Positions 61,890 through 64,000 of a stretch of 64,000 nucleotides of DNA are shown here, one piece after another; the first letter of the stretch is position 1, and every line of letters starts with the position of its first letter. The notes under the pieces are model-generated. The model did not search any database, was not told the origin of the DNA, and saw nothing but the letters and a program-made list of their open reading frames with translations. The translations under genes and the position numbers were made by a program. Source of the DNA: Welwitschia mirabilis (Eukaryota > Gnetophyta > Gnetopsida > Welwitschiales); NCBI GenBank assembly GCA_051453625.1, contig JBOZIK010000001.1, positions 241,599,223 to 241,663,222 on the forward strand, written 5' to 3'.

Positions 61890-62503
61890 NNNNNNNNNNN
61901 NNNNNNNNNNNNNNNNNNNNNNNNNNNNNNNNNNNNNNNNNNNNNNNNNNNNNNNNNNNNNNNNNNNNNNNNNNNNNNNNNNNNNNNNNNNNNNNNNNNN
62001 NNNNNNNNNNNNNNNNNNNNNNNNNNNNNNNNNNNNNNNNNNNNNNNNNNNNNNNNNNNNNNNNNNNNNNNNNNNNNNNNNNNNNNNNNNNNNNNNNNNN
62101 NNNNNNNNNNNNNNNNNNNNNNNNNNNNNNNNNNNNNNNNNNNNNNNNNNNNNNNNNNNNNNNNNNNNNNNNNNNNNNNNNNNNNNNNNNNNNNNNNNNN
62201 NNNNNNNNNNNNNNNNNNNNNNNNNNNNNNNNNNNNNNNNNNNNNNNNNNNNNNNNNNNNNNNNNNNNNNNNNNNNNNNNNNNNNNNNNNNNNNNNNNNN
62301 NNNNNNNNNNNNNNNNNNNNNNNNNNNNNNNNNNNNNNNNNNNNNNNNNNNNNNNNNNNNNNNNNNNNNNNNNNNNNNNNNNNNNNNNNNNNNNNNNNNN
62401 NNNNNNNNNNNNNNNNNNNNNNNNNNNNNNNNNNNNNNNNNNNNNNNNNNNNNNNNNNNNNNNNNNNNNNNNNNNNNNNNNNNNNNNNNNNNNNNNNNNN
62501 NNN
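61890..62503. other. Assembly gap (614 N)
   Basis: Removes the R and most of the U5 region of the family-B 5' LTR. Confidence 0.99.
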
Positions 62504-62601
62504 AACTCCCGTCTATACTAGCATGTGTTTTTCTACAAGTTATATGATTTACAGGTTTACCTAAGGACTTTAAGATTGCAGAAATTTGCACCGCAACATT
62601 T

Positions 62602-62619
62602 TGGCATCATTTCTGAGAA
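62602..62619 (+). promoter_or_regulatory. Primer binding site, tRNA-Asp type, deaminated
   Basis: TGGCATCATTTCTGAGAA starts three bases after the LTR. It matches the Athila/Tat-type site TGGCGCCGTTGCCGGGGA at 12 of 18 positions, and five of the six differences are C-to-T or G-to-A. This supports Ty3/gypsy membership of family B and shows methylation-type decay. Confidence 0.7.
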
Positions 62620-62774
62620 AAGCCGCAAGGAGCTAAGAGAATTATTATTAACCAAATAAGTACCTTGAATCTTTTTGTTCAGGTTATTTATTTGAATTAA
62701 TGTTGTATTTCTAGTGTAATTTAGGGTAGATTTATTTTCTGTAAAATTTTGTTTTCTGTAAATTTTAGGATCCT

Positions 62775-63028
62775 GTCCTTCTCTCTGTCATCTAGATGAC
62801 ATAAGGCACGATAGTTCTAAAATTTTGAATTTAGTTTCTGTTTTCACAATTTTTCTTCTATTTAAAGCTTCGTAAACTATCGTCCTATCCGTCGTCCCAC
62901 GACAGTAGGAACGACAGTCTTAGTTTCAGTAATTTTCTTTCTATAGTTTCTAGAGTTCTGTTGTTTTTAAAGTTTAGTCTTTCTGTGATTGTCATCCTAT
63001 CTGTCATCCCCATAACAAGGTGGATGAT
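62775..63028 (+). repeat. Three two-storey hairpins in the family-B leader
   Basis: Units at 62,775-62,809, 62,880-62,914 and 62,991-63,028, centres about 104 and 112 bases apart. Inner stems: the perfect palindrome GTCATCTAGATGAC; GTCGT/ACGAC with loop ccc; GTCAT/ATAAC with one mismatch. Outer stems: CCTT/AAGG, TCCTA/TAGGA, TCATCC/GGATGA. They lie between the primer site and gag, the usual place for packaging and dimerisation signals. Confidence 0.75.
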
Positions 63029-63444
63029 AGTCCATTGCATTTGATTCTAGTTTTTGTTTACTATTTGTGCATGCAAGAATATAAGGAATTTTAGGATAAA
63101 GATGAAATATCAGTCAACAAGGAACTGGATTAACAGAAATATCAAGAATTATTCAAATTCAAATAAGAATCTAGGTACACATAACACAGGTACACAAATT
63201 CTAGAATTTCTTTCTTTTTTCCTTTCTATTTTAGAATGAGATTTTCTTTTCTCTGTGTAGTTAATTTGTAATAATAATATCACATCTATTAGAGTATTAA
63301 GAAATAGCAACCTTAAACCATCCAAGAACCTCGATCTTCATTATGTACATATCTTCCTTACCATTTTGAATCTCAACTCTCTTATTTTATTTTTCTCTCT
63401 TATTTCAATGAATCATAATAGAAAAATTATTATAGAACTTCTTT
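63029..63444 (+). other. Family-B untranslated leader, remainder
   Basis: Between the last leader hairpin and the first gag-like frame. AT-rich; no motif recognised. Confidence 0.5.
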
Positions 63445-64000
63445 TTGAAAGGAGAAGAAATTTGCAAAATGATGAGGGCATTGGTAAGAAAACACTTTGA
63501 GAAATCTTTGCTAAAAGAGAAAGACCATCACAAAACCATGTTGAAAATAGGGATTGAGGCCATTTTTTTTTTCAACTTAATTATTATTTCCCCTCTTCTT
63601 TTCAAATCTTATTTTAATATAATGATGAAGATTCACCATATTGTAAGGATTCCACCTCATTTAGACAAACCTCTAGCAATCATTTTTTTAAATCCCAATC
63701 ATCTTGCATGATTTACTACAAAGAAGAACCATCTTCCATCAACTTCTATGAAGAAGAAAAAGATCCATTAAGAGAATTGATTGGTGAAATAATGAAAAAC
63801 CAAGAAAACACTAATAAAAGTTTAGAAAGATTAGTTAAAAACTTGCAACAATCTATTTTATAGTTTCAAGAATCTTTGATAACACAACATCCTCACAACT
63901 ATTCCACTCCATTCTACCTTAAGGAAAATAAAGAGAACTTAGAAATTATTGATGATGATGATTCTTGCTTTCAACTTGAAGATGGATTTATGAATCAAAC
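63445..64000 (+). pseudogene. Family-B gag, copy 2, 5' part
   Basis: An 88-codon frame opens at ATG 63,445. Later coding sequence is clearer in another frame from about 63,705 to the window edge: CMIYYKEEPSSINFYEEEKD, PLRELIGEIMKNQENTNKSL, ESLITQHPHNYSTPFYLKEN and NLEIIDDDDSCFQLEDGF, with a single stop at about 63,860. The frame change near 63,700 and the stop show decay. The same sequence occurs at 24,408-24,850. I assign it to gag from its place after the leader, not from a known domain. Confidence 0.6.

Larger units (their letters stand above)
60171..62598 (+). mobile_element. Family-B LTR, copy 2 (5' LTR)
   Basis: Starts TGTTGTGATGCCAA and ends TTTGCACCGCAACA, so the termini are the inverted TGTTG...CAACA. 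It is 2,428 bases including 1,539 N in two gaps. U3 carries four two-storey hairpins (61,371-61,722), followed by a TATA box at 61,836. The primer site follows on the right and no polypurine tract is present on the left, which makes it a 5' LTR. CpGs are better kept than in copy 1, suggesting a younger insertion. Confidence 0.85.

Noticed and set aside
61807-62591. Three frames of 215-246 codons
   Set aside because: Artefacts of the 614-N gap within LTR copy 2.
61371-63028. CRISPR array
   Set aside because: Units are diverged hairpins about 105 bp apart without identical repeats or short unique spacers, in an LTR of a plant genome.

Overview
This window looks like intergenic, heterochromatin-like DNA from a flowering plant. 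It is strongly AT-rich, has no intact long reading frame, and is filled with decayed transposable elements. The evidence for a plant is specific: a Sirevirus-type Ty1/copia element with a coiled-coil gag and an env-like tail, an Athila/Tat-type Ty3/gypsy element, a CACTA transposase of the TNP2 type, a tRNA-Asp primer site typical of plant Athila/Tat elements, and a fragment of the plant purine gene for FGAM synthase. The species cannot be named from the sequence alone. Twelve runs of N (about 4 kb in total) interrupt the window, and several of them look like assembly errors.

Layout. 1-11,040: mostly unrecognisable AT-rich DNA with a probable tRNA-derived SINE (417-500), a short tandem duplication, a possible LTR-like promoter near 4.98 kb and a poly-T tract. 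11,058-16,350 (minus): a wrecked Athila/Tat-like gypsy polyprotein, read from right to left as gag, protease, RT, RNase H, integrase. 19,010-20,240: a very G-rich tract followed by a Ty1/copia gag/protease relic. 21,208-21,906 (minus): a pseudogene fragment of FGAM synthase (PUR4). 24,000-24,407: the palindromic end of a CACTA-like transposon that abuts a gag relic of repeat family B. 24,408-30,679: a pol-less family-B LTR element ending in a 3' LTR. 32,025-41,483: a complete-length but dead Sirevirus with both LTRs. 43.9 kb: a LINE zinc-binding relic. 46,590-50,945: a long inverted repeat with 38-bp minisatellites around a third family-B LTR fragment. 51,540-52,225: an unexplained GC-richer island. 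53,641-56,360 (minus): a CACTA TNP2 transposase pseudogene; a CACTA-like right end lies at 59,721. 60,171-64,000: a family-B 5' LTR, its primer binding site, leader and gag, running off the window.

The most interesting signal is in family B. Its LTR U3 and its untranslated leader carry an array of two-storey hairpins spaced about 94-115 bp apart. The arm sequences differ from unit to unit but pairing is mostly kept, which looks like selection on a folded structure. The second notable point is the PUR4 fragment. It lines up without a break only if a 100-N gap and the identical 29-bp contig ends beside it are collapsed, so that gap is an assembly artefact.

Nothing here forms a working host pathway. 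The recognisable genes are relics of unrelated mobile elements, nested or side by side, with heavy C-to-T and G-to-A decay as expected of methylated plant repeats.
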